Assembly (NCBI GenBank): GCA_964525995.1
Contig: CAZGIM010000011.1
Location: 1 to 64,000, forward strand
Length of the DNA stretch: 64,000 nucleotides
Direction of reading: 5' to 3'
Source: CAIVAT01 sp964525995
Lineage (GTDB): Bacteria > Bacteroidota > Bacteroidia > Bacteroidales > FEN-979
Shown here: positions 15,873 to 24,405 of the stretch, in pieces
How the letters are laid out: every line of letters begins with the position of its first letter
How positions within the stretch are numbered: the first letter of the stretch is position 1
Made by a program: the position numbers and the translations under genes
The notes under the pieces: model-generated
Told to the model about the DNA's origin: nothing
Databases searched by the model: none
The model's input: the letters and a program-made list of their open reading frames with translations, nothing else

Positions 15873-17768
15873 ATGATCCCGAAGACCGGACCGCTTCTTT
15901 CGAAAGTAAATCTCCCGTCGGACCTGAAAAAGCTGGATATTGAGGAGTTGCCTGCGCTGTGTGCAGAGATCCGTCAATACATTATCGACGTGATGTCGGT
16001 CAACCCCGGCCATCTGGGAGCAAGTCTGGGAACTGTCGAACTTGCCGTTGCACTGCATTACGTTTATGATACCCCCTTCGATAAAATCATCTGGGATGTG
16101 GGACATCAGGCGTATGCCCATAAAATTCTCACCGGCCGTAAAGAGCGTTTTCATACCATCCGGAAATTTCATGGAATCAGCGGCTTTCCGAAGATGTCGG
16201 AAAGTGAATACGATGCCTTCGGAGTGGGTCATTCATCGACTTCCGTTTCTGCCGCGCTGGGAATGGGTGTGGCTGCCTCGCTGAGCAAGGAGGAGAACCG
16301 GCACCATGTGGCCGTCATTGGCGACGGGGCGATGACCGGCGGAATGGCGATGGAGGCGCTCAACAATGCCGGCGTATCCAATGCCAACCTCCTGGTGATC
16401 CTCAACGATAATCAGATCGCCATCGATAAGAGTGTAGGGGCTATCCATGATTACCTGGCTGATATTGTCACTTCGAAGACCTATAATAAATTCCGCGATA
16501 AGATATGGCTCTTGATGGGCGGAGGTACCCGGTATGGAAAGAATTCAAGGGCGATTGTCAAGCAGTTGGGTAATGCCGTTAAGACCACCCTGCTGCGGGG
16601 CGGAAATCTTTTCGAGGCGTTTAATTTCAGGTATTTCGGACCGGTTGATGGGAACGACGTGATTAGGGTGGTCAAGCTGCTGACCGATATGAAAAACATC
16701 AAAGGCCCGAAACTACTTCATATTCACACCGTAAAGGGAAAAGGCTTCGAGAAGGCGGAAAAGGATCAGACGGTGTATCACGCACCGGGTTTTTTTGACA
16801 AAACGACCGGCACCATCAGGGTGGACCAGTGCCAGGGGATGGCGCCAAAGTACCAGACCGTTTTCGGACGGACGATCATTGAATTGGCTGAAATGAATCC
16901 CCGGATCGTCGGGATCACACCGGCCATGTCGACCGGCTGTTCGCTGAACCTGATGATGAGTAAGATGCCCGACCGGACCTTTGATGTAGGCATCGCCGAA
17001 CAACACGCCGTTACCTTCAGCGCCGGCATGGCGGCATCGGGATACGTGCCCTTCTGCAACATCTATTCGACCTTTATGCAACGGGCTTACGACCAGATCA
17101 TTCATGATGTGGCTCTGCAAAACCTTCACGTGGTTTTCTGCCTCGACCGCGGGGGATTGGTAGGAGAGGACGGAGCTACCCATCACGGTGCCTATGATCT
17201 TGCCTACCTGAGGTGCATTCCCAATATGATCGTTGCCGCGCCCATGAATGAAGAGGCGTTGCGCGACCTGATGTTTACAGCGCAGCTTGATGGAATGGGA
17301 CCCTTTGCCATTCGCTACCCGAAAGGCAGGGGCGTGATGCCTGATTGGAAAACCCCGTTGAAAAAACTGGAAGTGGGAAAAGGTCGGATGATCCGCGACG
17401 GTAAAGATACCGCGATCATCACCATCGGACATGTTGGGAATTATGCCGTGGAAGCCTGCGACCGGCTCCGGGAATCGGGCTTTGATGTTGCCCATTTTGA
17501 TCTCTGTTTCCTGAAGCCCCTTGATGAAGACCTGTTGCATGATATTTTCAAAAAATTTTCTACCATACTGACTGTCGAAGACGGATCCGTTCAGGGGGGA
17601 ATGGGATCGGCCGTGCTGGAATTCATGGCCGATCACGGCTACAGAGCTTCTGTCAAACGCCTTGGCATTCCCGATCGCTTCATCGAACAGGGAACCGTTG
17701 CTGAACTGCATCGCGAATGTGGTTACGATGTCGAAGGGATCATCAAGGCAGTGAAAGAACGGAATTGA
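15873..17768 (+). CDS. dxs: 1-deoxy-D-xylulose-5-phosphate synthase
   Basis: 631 residues, full length. DXS joins pyruvate and glyceraldehyde 3-phosphate with thiamine diphosphate, the first step of the MEP isoprenoid pathway (cytoplasm). Seen: GHLGASLGTVELAVALHYV, WDVGHQAYAHKILTGR, the thiamine-diphosphate motif GDGAMTGGMAMEALNNAG to NDN, FGPVDGNDV, and DVGIAEQHAVTFSAGMA with the catalytic Glu. The C-terminal transketolase domain ends GIPDRFIEQGTVAELH. The gene stands alone behind a repeat-associated promoter. Confidence 0.96.
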   Translation: MIPKTGPLLSKVNLPSDLKKLDIEELPALCAEIRQYIIDVMSVNPGHLGASLGTVELAVALHYVYDTPFDKIIWDVGHQAYAHKILTGRKERFHTIRKFHGISGFPKMSESEYDAFGVGHSSTSVSAALGMGVAASLSKEENRHHVAVIGDGAMTGGMAMEALNNAGVSNANLLVILNDNQIAIDKSVGAIHDYLADIVTSKTYNKFRDKIWLLMGGGTRYGKNSRAIVKQLGNAVKTTLLRGGNLFEAFNFRYFGPVDGNDVIRVVKLLTDMKNIKGPKLLHIHTVKGKGFEKAEKDQTVYHAPGFFDKTTGTIRVDQCQGMAPKYQTVFGRTIIELAEMNPRIVGITPAMSTGCSLNLMMSKMPDRTFDVGIAEQHAVTFSAGMAASGYVPFCNIYSTFMQRAYDQIIHDVALQNLHVVFCLDRGGLVGEDGATHHGAYDLAYLRCIPNMIVAAPMNEEALRDLMFTAQLDGMGPFAIRYPKGRGVMPDWKTPLKKLEVGKGRMIRDGKDTAIITIGHVGNYAVEACDRLRESGFDVAHFDLCFLKPLDEDLLHDIFKKFSTILTVEDGSVQGGMGSAVLEFMADHGYRASVKRLGIPDRFIEQGTVAELHRECGYDVEGIIKAVKERN

Positions 17769-17865
17769 AAGTTGAAAATGGAAAATTGAAAACGAAATTT
17801 AATTTCTATTTTTCCCTATTCCCTAAATTGTCCGCTCTTCATCAAACTCTTCGTCTAATTCACCC
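17769..17865 (+). repeat. composite repeat between dxs and the S46 gene
   Basis: Starts right after the dxs stop with AAGTTGAAAATGGAAAATTG, continues with TTTTTCCCTATTCCCTAA and ends in GTCCGCTCTTCATCAAAC/TCTTCGTC units. These are the same modules as at 15776 and 28783. Confidence 0.65.
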
Positions 17866-17969
17866 GTGTGGTCGATTCTTCAGTGATTTATATCAAGATT
17901 TGTTGCTAGTTTAGCTTTCACAGGGTATATTTACAATAACAAAGCAAGGAATCCCATGAAATGCCCTTA

Positions 17970-18029
17970 GAAACCATTTCGGGCAGATCTTGAATGATAA
18001 TCATGGATATTCCATGTGACTATTGAAAT
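17970..18029 (+). repeat. third copy of the ~60-base upstream element
   Basis: GAAACCATTTCGGGC, then GAATGAT (17992), ATGGATATTCCAT (18003-18015) and an end near TATTGAAAT (18029), 16 bases before the S46 ATG. The 38 bases 17992-18029 differ from 10676-10713 at only a few positions. The 13-base dyad is identical. Confidence 0.55.
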
Positions 18030-18045
18030 CAAAAACTATTAGCCC

Positions 18046-20205
18046 ATGAAAAATTATCTTACAAAATTGACCATCATCACCATGCTGATGATGGGTTTTA
18101 TGACTACAGTCATTGGCCAGGAGGGCATGTGGCTGCTTAACCAGATCGATCAACTTGATCTCAACAAAAAAGGACTGCAAATAGCTCCGGGTGAACTTTA
18201 CAGCAAGGACAAGGCAGCGCTGAACCGAGCCATCGTTCAGCTTGGCGGCGGCACCGCTTCCTTCGTCTCGAAAGACGGACTGCTGATCACGAACCATCAC
18301 GTTGCTTTCGGGGCCTTGCAAAGGTCTTCGAGCGTTCAAAGCGACTACCTGACTAACGGTTTTCTTGCCCGGCAGCGGTCGGAAGAGATCAGTGCCCCCG
18401 GATACCAGGCATCACTGATGATCAGCATGACCGATGTTACCAGTGATGTGGTTGCTGCTGGCGCCGGTATTTCGGATCCCCTTGAGCGCGAAAAGAAGAT
18501 GGACGAAAAGATCGGGAAGATGTCGGAAGAGATCCGCAAGGGCAAGGAGGATATCAGGGCTTACATTGCCTCCAACTTCAACGGGAAACAGTACATTCAG
18601 TATGTCTATAAAACCTTCAGGGATGTCAGGATCGTTTATGCCCCTCCGATGTCGGTCGGGAACTATGGTGGCGAGACCGATAACTGGATGTGGCCACGCC
18701 ATACCGCCGATTTCTCGTTTCTGCGTGTCTATGTAGCGCCCGATGGAACAGGCAGGGAATATCATAAAGACAATGTTCCGTATCACCCCGAGGTGTATCT
18801 GAAGGTGGCCAATAGTTATCTGAAGGATGGCGACTTCACATTCATCATCGGTTACCCGGGCCAGACGACCCGGTACCGCTCATCTACCTCTGTCCACTGG
18901 AATGAAACCGTGAACTATCCCTTTTCTATAAAGAATTACCGGGAGATCATCGATTTGCTGGAGGAGACTACTAAAAACAACCATGAAGGCGAAATCAAAG
19001 TGGCAAGCCTGAAGAAGGGACTGGCCAATGTGATGAAGAACTACCAGGGAAAGGTGGAAGGGATGAAAAAGACCCGGTTTTATGAGAAAAAACTGGAATT
19101 TGAAAAGGAGTTCCAAAATTGGGCAAACAGCCAACCTGAAAGAAAGGCAAAATACGGTGACATCCTTCAGAAAGAGAGGGCTGAGTATGAGATTCTTGCA
19201 AAAACCAAGACGCGCGACAATGTATTCGGCGTGTTCCAGGGACTGGCCGGGATGCCCCTGTCGATTGCTCAAACGGTTTTGTATTTTGCACAGCAGAAAG
19301 ACAAACCTGCCGGTGAACGCGATCCGGGATATACGGAGGAGAATATTTCGAGAACCATCGAAAACCTCAAGTTTACCTATAACAATTACTTTGAACCTGC
19401 CGATAAGGCGTTGTTTGTCAGGGCGCTGAAAATGGCCGGTGAACTTACTGCCGACCAACGGATCACGGGAGTTGAATATGTGTTCAAAGACGGGAACACG
19501 ACACCGGCACAATTCGCCGACCAGGCATTCAGAACGACCAAACTCACAGATTTGGCTTTTACAAAGACCCTGTTCGATAAAAGTGTGAAGGAACTGGAAG
19601 CGCTGAACGACCCTTTTATCCGGATGGCTATCAGTATCGATCCCATGTCGGAGGAGATCAATAACATAAACAGCCGGTTCAGCGCGGATGTGGTTGCCTT
19701 GCGCAAGGTTTATCTCGAAGGCCTGTTCGAATGGAAAGGTACCGGCCTCTATCCCGATGCCAACAGTACCATCCGGTTTACCTGGGGCAGGGTAAAGGGC
19801 TATAAACCCCGTGATGCCGTATGGTACGATCCTTTCACCACCTTCGCAGGCGTTGTTGAAAAGAATACCGGCATAGAGCCCTTTGATGCCCCGGCCGACC
19901 TTGTGGCACTTTACGACCGGAAGGATTTCGGACGCTGGACTGATCCGGTCATGAAAGATATACCGGTGGCATTTTTAAGCCAGTGCGATATCACCGGCGG
20001 TAACAGCGGCAGCCCGATCATGAATGGCAAAGGCGAGATCGTAGGAGTCGCGTTCGACGGGAATTACGAATCGATGATCAGCGACTGGCAATACGACCTC
20101 AAGCTGCAACGCTGCATCTCGGTCGATATCCATTATGTGCTTTTCATCACCGAAAAACTTGGAAAAGCCGGGTTTATCCTCGATGAAATGGGGGTCAGGA
20201 AGTAG
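18046..20205 (+). CDS. S46 family dipeptidyl-peptidase (DPP7/DPP11-type)
   Basis: 719 residues, normal for S46. Signal peptide MKNYLTKLTIITMLMMGFMT to IGQ, then GMWLLNQI. These periplasmic chymotrypsin-fold serine peptidases remove dipeptides from oligopeptides in asaccharolytic Bacteroidota. The catalytic His is in LLITNHHVAFGALQ (His85; most relatives have Cys after the two His) and the nucleophile in ITGGNSGSPIMNG (Ser654), followed by GVAFDGNYESM. GNYGGETDNWMWPRHT is another family block. Whether it prefers acidic (DPP11) or hydrophobic (DPP7) P1 residues cannot be decided by eye. The conserved 60-base element lies directly upstream, shared with the M23-like lipoprotein gene. Confidence 0.92.
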   Translation: MKNYLTKLTIITMLMMGFMTTVIGQEGMWLLNQIDQLDLNKKGLQIAPGELYSKDKAALNRAIVQLGGGTASFVSKDGLLITNHHVAFGALQRSSSVQSDYLTNGFLARQRSEEISAPGYQASLMISMTDVTSDVVAAGAGISDPLEREKKMDEKIGKMSEEIRKGKEDIRAYIASNFNGKQYIQYVYKTFRDVRIVYAPPMSVGNYGGETDNWMWPRHTADFSFLRVYVAPDGTGREYHKDNVPYHPEVYLKVANSYLKDGDFTFIIGYPGQTTRYRSSTSVHWNETVNYPFSIKNYREIIDLLEETTKNNHEGEIKVASLKKGLANVMKNYQGKVEGMKKTRFYEKKLEFEKEFQNWANSQPERKAKYGDILQKERAEYEILAKTKTRDNVFGVFQGLAGMPLSIAQTVLYFAQQKDKPAGERDPGYTEENISRTIENLKFTYNNYFEPADKALFVRALKMAGELTADQRITGVEYVFKDGNTTPAQFADQAFRTTKLTDLAFTKTLFDKSVKELEALNDPFIRMAISIDPMSEEINNINSRFSADVVALRKVYLEGLFEWKGTGLYPDANSTIRFTWGRVKGYKPRDAVWYDPFTTFAGVVEKNTGIEPFDAPADLVALYDRKDFGRWTDPVMKDIPVAFLSQCDITGGNSGSPIMNGKGEIVGVAFDGNYESMISDWQYDLKLQRCISVDIHYVLFITEKLGKAGFILDEMGVRK

Positions 20206-20317
20206 GCAATGGACAATGGACAATTGACAATGAAAAATGGAAAATTGAAAATTGAAAACGGAAAATTGAAAACTTTCTGATTGTCATTTGCTCATCCCTA
20301 ATGCCTGATTCTCAATT
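20206..20317 (-). repeat. composite repeat between convergent genes
   Basis: Begins at the S46 stop with AATGGACAATGGACAATTGA, then AAAATGGAAAATTGAAAA and CCCTAATGCCTGATT. It fills the whole gap to the stop of the TonB receptor gene. Confidence 0.65.
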
Positions 20318-22804
20318 TTAAAACTCTATCTTATAACTGATAAACGGAATAATTCCCATACCGGTTATGGGTTCGATTGATTGGTTGAAGTCGTTGTAAA
20401 CATAGCCCACCGGGGGTTTCTGGTTAAGGATGTTCTTAACCTGGATGGCCCAGATGCCGCTGAACTTTTTATGGTTCGTGCGGTAGGTGAGGGTCAGATC
20501 AAGGTAGAAGAAGTCGGGGAGCCGTTCGGCATAAGCCCGTGACACATCGAGGACAGCGTAGTGACTAATCTTCGATTGTTCCAGATCGATGGGCACGTAA
20601 TACTGTCCGCCGGTATAGGATGCCTTGAGATTCAGGCCCAGAATGTTCTTCTTCCGGATGGTCCACTCCTTGCCGCCCAAAACATTAAACACATAGTTTG
20701 AGTTATAACGGGTGTTGCGTTCCACGCCATCGCCCCCTTTGTACTTCGAATCGAAGAGAGAGACCGTGAGCAGGAAATAGTATTGTCGGGTGAGGAACTT
20801 CTCGAATGTCAGATCAATCCCCGCATTCCTGCCGGTACCGTCGTTCACGAGTGAATCGTTGCTGTAACCCCCGTCGCTGTTGATCAGGGAGTAATAGCTA
20901 CCGGGCATCACCGGGATGGAATAGAGATGCTGGTAATAAACTTCGGCCTTAAAACGCAGGTCGCTCAGGATCAGATAATCGTATCCTGCCACAAAGTGGT
21001 GCGCCTTGCTGAAATCGAGGTTCCGGTTCGGCTGAACATTGTATTCAGGCGTAACAGGCTGTTCGGCTAAGTAAACGCCGACATCTTCTATCTGGGAATG
21101 TTTTCCGTACCCGATGCTGAAGGTGTGTTTCGGAAAAGCCTGCCAGCGAAGGGCAATCCTGGGTTCGGCGGCATAATGCCTGTTCAGGAGAAAATACTGG
21201 AAATGAAGACCGGCCGTGGCGGTCAGGTTGCGCGTAATATCGATCTTCGATTCGCTGAAAACCTGCACGAAGTCGGTGTTTCCGCTTCCCTCCTCAACCG
21301 TTCCGAACACCCCGGTGAGGATATTTTTTGTTTTTATGTCGATGTCGTATGACATATTCGTATAGGTCGCTCCGGTGCGATTGGTATGCCGTGGACCGAA
21401 TTTTAAGTTGGCTGAAATGCCGCCACCGAACCGGTACATCCGGTAAAAGACCTCGTTGCGGGGATCCAACGTATATGCAGGGGTCATGATGTAATAATTC
21501 GACTTGATATCGCTGTAAGTGGCGGAGATCCACGACCGGAGCATGGAGCGCCGGTTCAGGGCGATCTGGTGGATCAGGCCGACTGCTCCCATGTTGTTAT
21601 TCAGCATCGACTGACTCCGGTCATCCAGGGTTTTCCATTGCGTGGTGTCTTCAATTGCGGTTCCGCTCGAACGGCAGATGCCCCCGATGCCGACCAGCGA
21701 GAATGTCCCTGCATTCTTTGTGGGCAGGTTTATCTTGAATGAAAGATCCTGGTATTGCGGGATCTTGTTCTTCATCGTCGGATCAATGAGCTGCAGAAAG
21801 GCAAGGATGGAGTAGCGGTAGTTGAAAAGATAAGATGAACGGCCCTTTCGGCTGAACGGCCCTTCGGCCGAAACATCGAGGCCCTGGATCCCAACCTGAA
21901 GGGCAAACTCATGCCGTGTATTGTTCCCGGTGCGGAACCGCATGTCGAAAACTCCCGACAGAGCGTTACCGTATTGCGCCGGGAATGCAGTTGTATAAAA
22001 GTCGCTGTTGCTCAGCACCAGACTGCTGAGCATCGTCATCCCCCCTCCCGAAGCTCCGACATAGGCAAAATGGTTCGGGTTCGGGATGTCGATGCCATCC
22101 ATACGCCAGAGCAACCCTTTGGGCGAATTTCCCCGGATGACGATCTCGTTTGAATTCACATCGGCGCTTGAAGCCACCCCGGCAAAGTTCGACACCGCCC
22201 GCATCGGGTCATCGGCCGACCCGGCATACCTGCGGCTCTCCTCCACGTTAAACGACCGTGCGCTGATCATGGCCATCGAATTAACCGGCTTGTCCTTCTC
22301 CACATCAGCCGTGATCACCACCTCCTTTGCCGTGATCACCATCTCTTCAAGTTCCGCACTGATGAATGGCTCCTTTCCTGAACTTATCAGCACTTCGGGA
22401 ATTACCACCGGCTTATATCCCATGTAGGTGATCTGCACGGTATGCCTGCCTACCGGTACGTTCCCGATCCTGAAATTCCCCTCTGCATCGGTCGTGCCGC
22501 CAATCACAGGGTTGGTACCGGCAATAACCACATTGGCTCCAGGCAGCCCCGTCTTTGATCCTGCATCCACCACCCTCCCCCTTATCACCTGCACCGGCGT
22601 CTGCGAAAAGGCTGGAAAACCCAAGGTCAGAGAACTGAACAGAATCAGGGTAAAAAGAAAACGGGCGGACAGGTTGGACGAAGAGCGGACAAGAAAAAAT
22701 GGACAATTGACAATGGAAAATGGAAAATGGAAAATGGGAAACGGAAAACTTCCTAATCGCCATTCGTTAATCCCTAATTCCTTTTTTGCTTTTTGACTTT
22801 GCAT
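20318..22804 (-). CDS. TonB-dependent receptor with carboxypeptidase-like N-domain
   Basis: 828 residues as the longest frame. Residues about 70-160 form a CarboxypepD_reg-like domain (VIRGRVVDAGSKTGLPGANV, TDAEGNFRIGNVPVG), then a plug (NEIVIRGNSPKGLLWRMDGI) and a 22-strand-type barrel ending in the aromatic-Phe C-terminus (FISYKIEF). It imports an unknown ligand across the outer membrane with TonB energy. There is no STN domain and no susD gene follows. Odd: the only ATG lies inside a composite repeat, and residues 1 to about 50 are translated repeat. The hydrophobic signal-like stretch ARFLFTLILFSSLTLGFPAFSQ follows with no ATG of its own, so the native start was probably lost or a rare start such as CTG at about 22674 is used. 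It is last in the sigma/FecR gene run. Confidence 0.85.
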   Translation of the reverse strand: MQSQKAKKELGINEWRLGSFPFPIFHFPFSIVNCPFFLVRSSSNLSARFLFTLILFSSLTLGFPAFSQTPVQVIRGRVVDAGSKTGLPGANVVIAGTNPVIGGTTDAEGNFRIGNVPVGRHTVQITYMGYKPVVIPEVLISSGKEPFISAELEEMVITAKEVVITADVEKDKPVNSMAMISARSFNVEESRRYAGSADDPMRAVSNFAGVASSADVNSNEIVIRGNSPKGLLWRMDGIDIPNPNHFAYVGASGGGMTMLSSLVLSNSDFYTTAFPAQYGNALSGVFDMRFRTGNNTRHEFALQVGIQGLDVSAEGPFSRKGRSSYLFNYRYSILAFLQLIDPTMKNKIPQYQDLSFKINLPTKNAGTFSLVGIGGICRSSGTAIEDTTQWKTLDDRSQSMLNNNMGAVGLIHQIALNRRSMLRSWISATYSDIKSNYYIMTPAYTLDPRNEVFYRMYRFGGGISANLKFGPRHTNRTGATYTNMSYDIDIKTKNILTGVFGTVEEGSGNTDFVQVFSESKIDITRNLTATAGLHFQYFLLNRHYAAEPRIALRWQAFPKHTFSIGYGKHSQIEDVGVYLAEQPVTPEYNVQPNRNLDFSKAHHFVAGYDYLILSDLRFKAEVYYQHLYSIPVMPGSYYSLINSDGGYSNDSLVNDGTGRNAGIDLTFEKFLTRQYYFLLTVSLFDSKYKGGDGVERNTRYNSNYVFNVLGGKEWTIRKKNILGLNLKASYTGGQYYVPIDLEQSKISHYAVLDVSRAYAERLPDFFYLDLTLTYRTNHKKFSGIWAIQVKNILNQKPPVGYVYNDFNQSIEPITGMGIIPFISYKIEF

Positions 22805-22805
22805 T
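22664..22805 (-). repeat. composite repeat overlapping the TonB receptor 5' end
   Basis: Minus-strand order: AAAAAAGGAATTAGGGATTA, then TTTCCGTTTCCCATTTTCC runs, CCATTGTCAATTGTCC, then CTTGTCCGCTCTTCGTCCAA. It reads in frame into the receptor. Confidence 0.7.
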
Positions 22806-22836
22806 TTGACTTTGCATTTTTATTTATGAATTTCTC

Positions 22837-24195
22837 CTAAAGCCTTATCCCCGCCATAACGCCCGGGTACATCTTCACATTGATATGGCCGTCGTACACC
22901 TCATCGAACACCGACCAGGGAGCGATGCATGACTCTACAGGCTCTCCGTATTTATCTGTTATTTTAGCTACCGTCACATTCCACGAGATACCCCCGAATA
23001 GTGCCAGGTGCTTCGAGAGGTGGAATGAACCGGTAACGGCAAGACGGTTCAGCAGGTTGAGCCGGTTTGTAAACCACTCCCCTTCGTTTACCTGGTAGCA
23101 GGTACCCTCGATGGCAAGATCCCACTTGTCCGACAACGTGATCATTCCCCCGAGACCATATCCCCATCCCCAGATCACCATATCGTGCCGGTACCCGATC
23201 CCCGTTGAAAGGATATTGTAGAATTTCCTGACCCCCGTTTTAAAGCTGATCATCCCGTAAAAGTTTTCAGATGCTGCTATTTCCAAGGTCCGATAACCGT
23301 TTCCTGCAAAACTGAGGAAACCGACTGGTACGCCCCGTTCCACGGAATCGACGACATTGAAAACCCCGATCTGTACTCCGTAAAGTTTCCGGGTGTAGTT
23401 CAGCAATCCCGCGATCTGCACACCCCGGAGTCGACCGGAATTGATGTTGGTAAGTCCGGAAACCTGCACTCCATGCATCTTTCCGGCATTCACACTGGCA
23501 AGACCGGCAACTTGTGCTCCATTAAGGCTATCCGCAGCGATGTTCAGCAAACCGGTGGCCTGTATCCCCTTTGTATCTTCTGTGGTAATGTTCAGTATTC
23601 CACTTACCTGGCTGATCCTTCCACCCGGGACAAGGTTGACAAGTCCGGCAAGCTGTAACCCTTTGGAAATCTGCGAAGTGATGTTGGCCAAACCTGCTAA
23701 CTGGACTCCGGCTAACGGTCCACCGGCGATGTTGATAAGCCCTGCGAACTGAGCCCCGGAAACCTTCTTCCCATTGATGTTGAACAGCCCGGAGAACTGG
23801 ACGCCCCTGGTCTTTTCGCCAACCACCGATCCCAGCCCCGAGAACTGGACGCCCGCAACGGATCCCTTCACGGAGGTTCCGAGCCCGCTGAACTGAACTC
23901 CCCTCGCAGTGCCTTTCACAATGGAACCCAGTCCGGAGAACTGGGCGCCGTTCATATCCGTCCGCAACACCGAGAAAAGCCCGTTGAATTCGGCGCCGCT
24001 GACCCCGCCTCCATAGCCGGCAAGCAGGTTAAAGGAGATTTTATTTTTCACATTCCATGAGTCCAGACCGTTGGTCCCCAAGGGGGTGAGCAAACTAACC
24101 TGGAATGTGCGTGTTTTCAGTGAATCCTCTTCGGCTGCAAGCAGAACCGGGATGGCAAACACCAGCCAACCCAACAAGATCTTCCTTTTCATCAT
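22837..24195 (-). CDS. surface protein with 16-residue repeat solenoid
   Basis: 452 residues: signal peptide (MMKRKILLGWLVFAIPVLLA), a short beta-rich lead, then about 14 tandem units of 16 residues from residue ~68 to ~290 with consensus VQ-(hydrophobic)-(A/S)GL-x-N-(I/V)-x5-G, for example VQFSGLGSVVGEKTRG and VQIAGLLNYTRKLYG. The C-terminal ~160 residues (RGVPVGFLSFAGNG, FKTGVRKFYNILSTGIGYRH) look like a small outer-membrane beta-barrel and match the end of the next gene's product. The repeats resemble the LA_2272-type surface-repeat family (from memory). Function unknown. It is between the STN-solenoid gene and the TonB receptor on the same strand, so it probably works at the outer membrane in the same system. 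Confidence 0.75.
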   Translation of the reverse strand: MMKRKILLGWLVFAIPVLLAAEEDSLKTRTFQVSLLTPLGTNGLDSWNVKNKISFNLLAGYGGGVSGAEFNGLFSVLRTDMNGAQFSGLGSIVKGTARGVQFSGLGTSVKGSVAGVQFSGLGSVVGEKTRGVQFSGLFNINGKKVSGAQFAGLINIAGGPLAGVQLAGLANITSQISKGLQLAGLVNLVPGGRISQVSGILNITTEDTKGIQATGLLNIAADSLNGAQVAGLASVNAGKMHGVQVSGLTNINSGRLRGVQIAGLLNYTRKLYGVQIGVFNVVDSVERGVPVGFLSFAGNGYRTLEIAASENFYGMISFKTGVRKFYNILSTGIGYRHDMVIWGWGYGLGGMITLSDKWDLAIEGTCYQVNEGEWFTNRLNLLNRLAVTGSFHLSKHLALFGGISWNVTVAKITDKYGEPVESCIAPWSVFDEVYDGHINVKMYPGVMAGIRL

Positions 24196-24262
24196 TTTGT
24201 AAGAAATTGGTTAATGAATACAGGAAGAAGACAACCATGAAGAGGAATACCCCTATTGGGGA

Positions 24263-24405
24263 GACAATTAACAATTAACAATGGACAATTGACAATGAAA
24301 GGAATTGAAAATGGACAATTGAAAATGGAAAACGGAAAGTTGAGAACGAAGATTTCCCTAATGGCTAATCCCCAATGCCCAATACCTTATTTTGTATTTT
24401 GCCTT
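24263..24405 (-). repeat. composite repeat between the two solenoid genes
   Basis: On the plus strand: CAATTAACAATTAACAATGG, GGACAATTGACAATG, AAAATGGAAAACGGAAAG and TTTCCCTAATGGCTAATCCC. It fills the space between the stop of the STN-solenoid gene and the start of the next gene. Confidence 0.65.
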
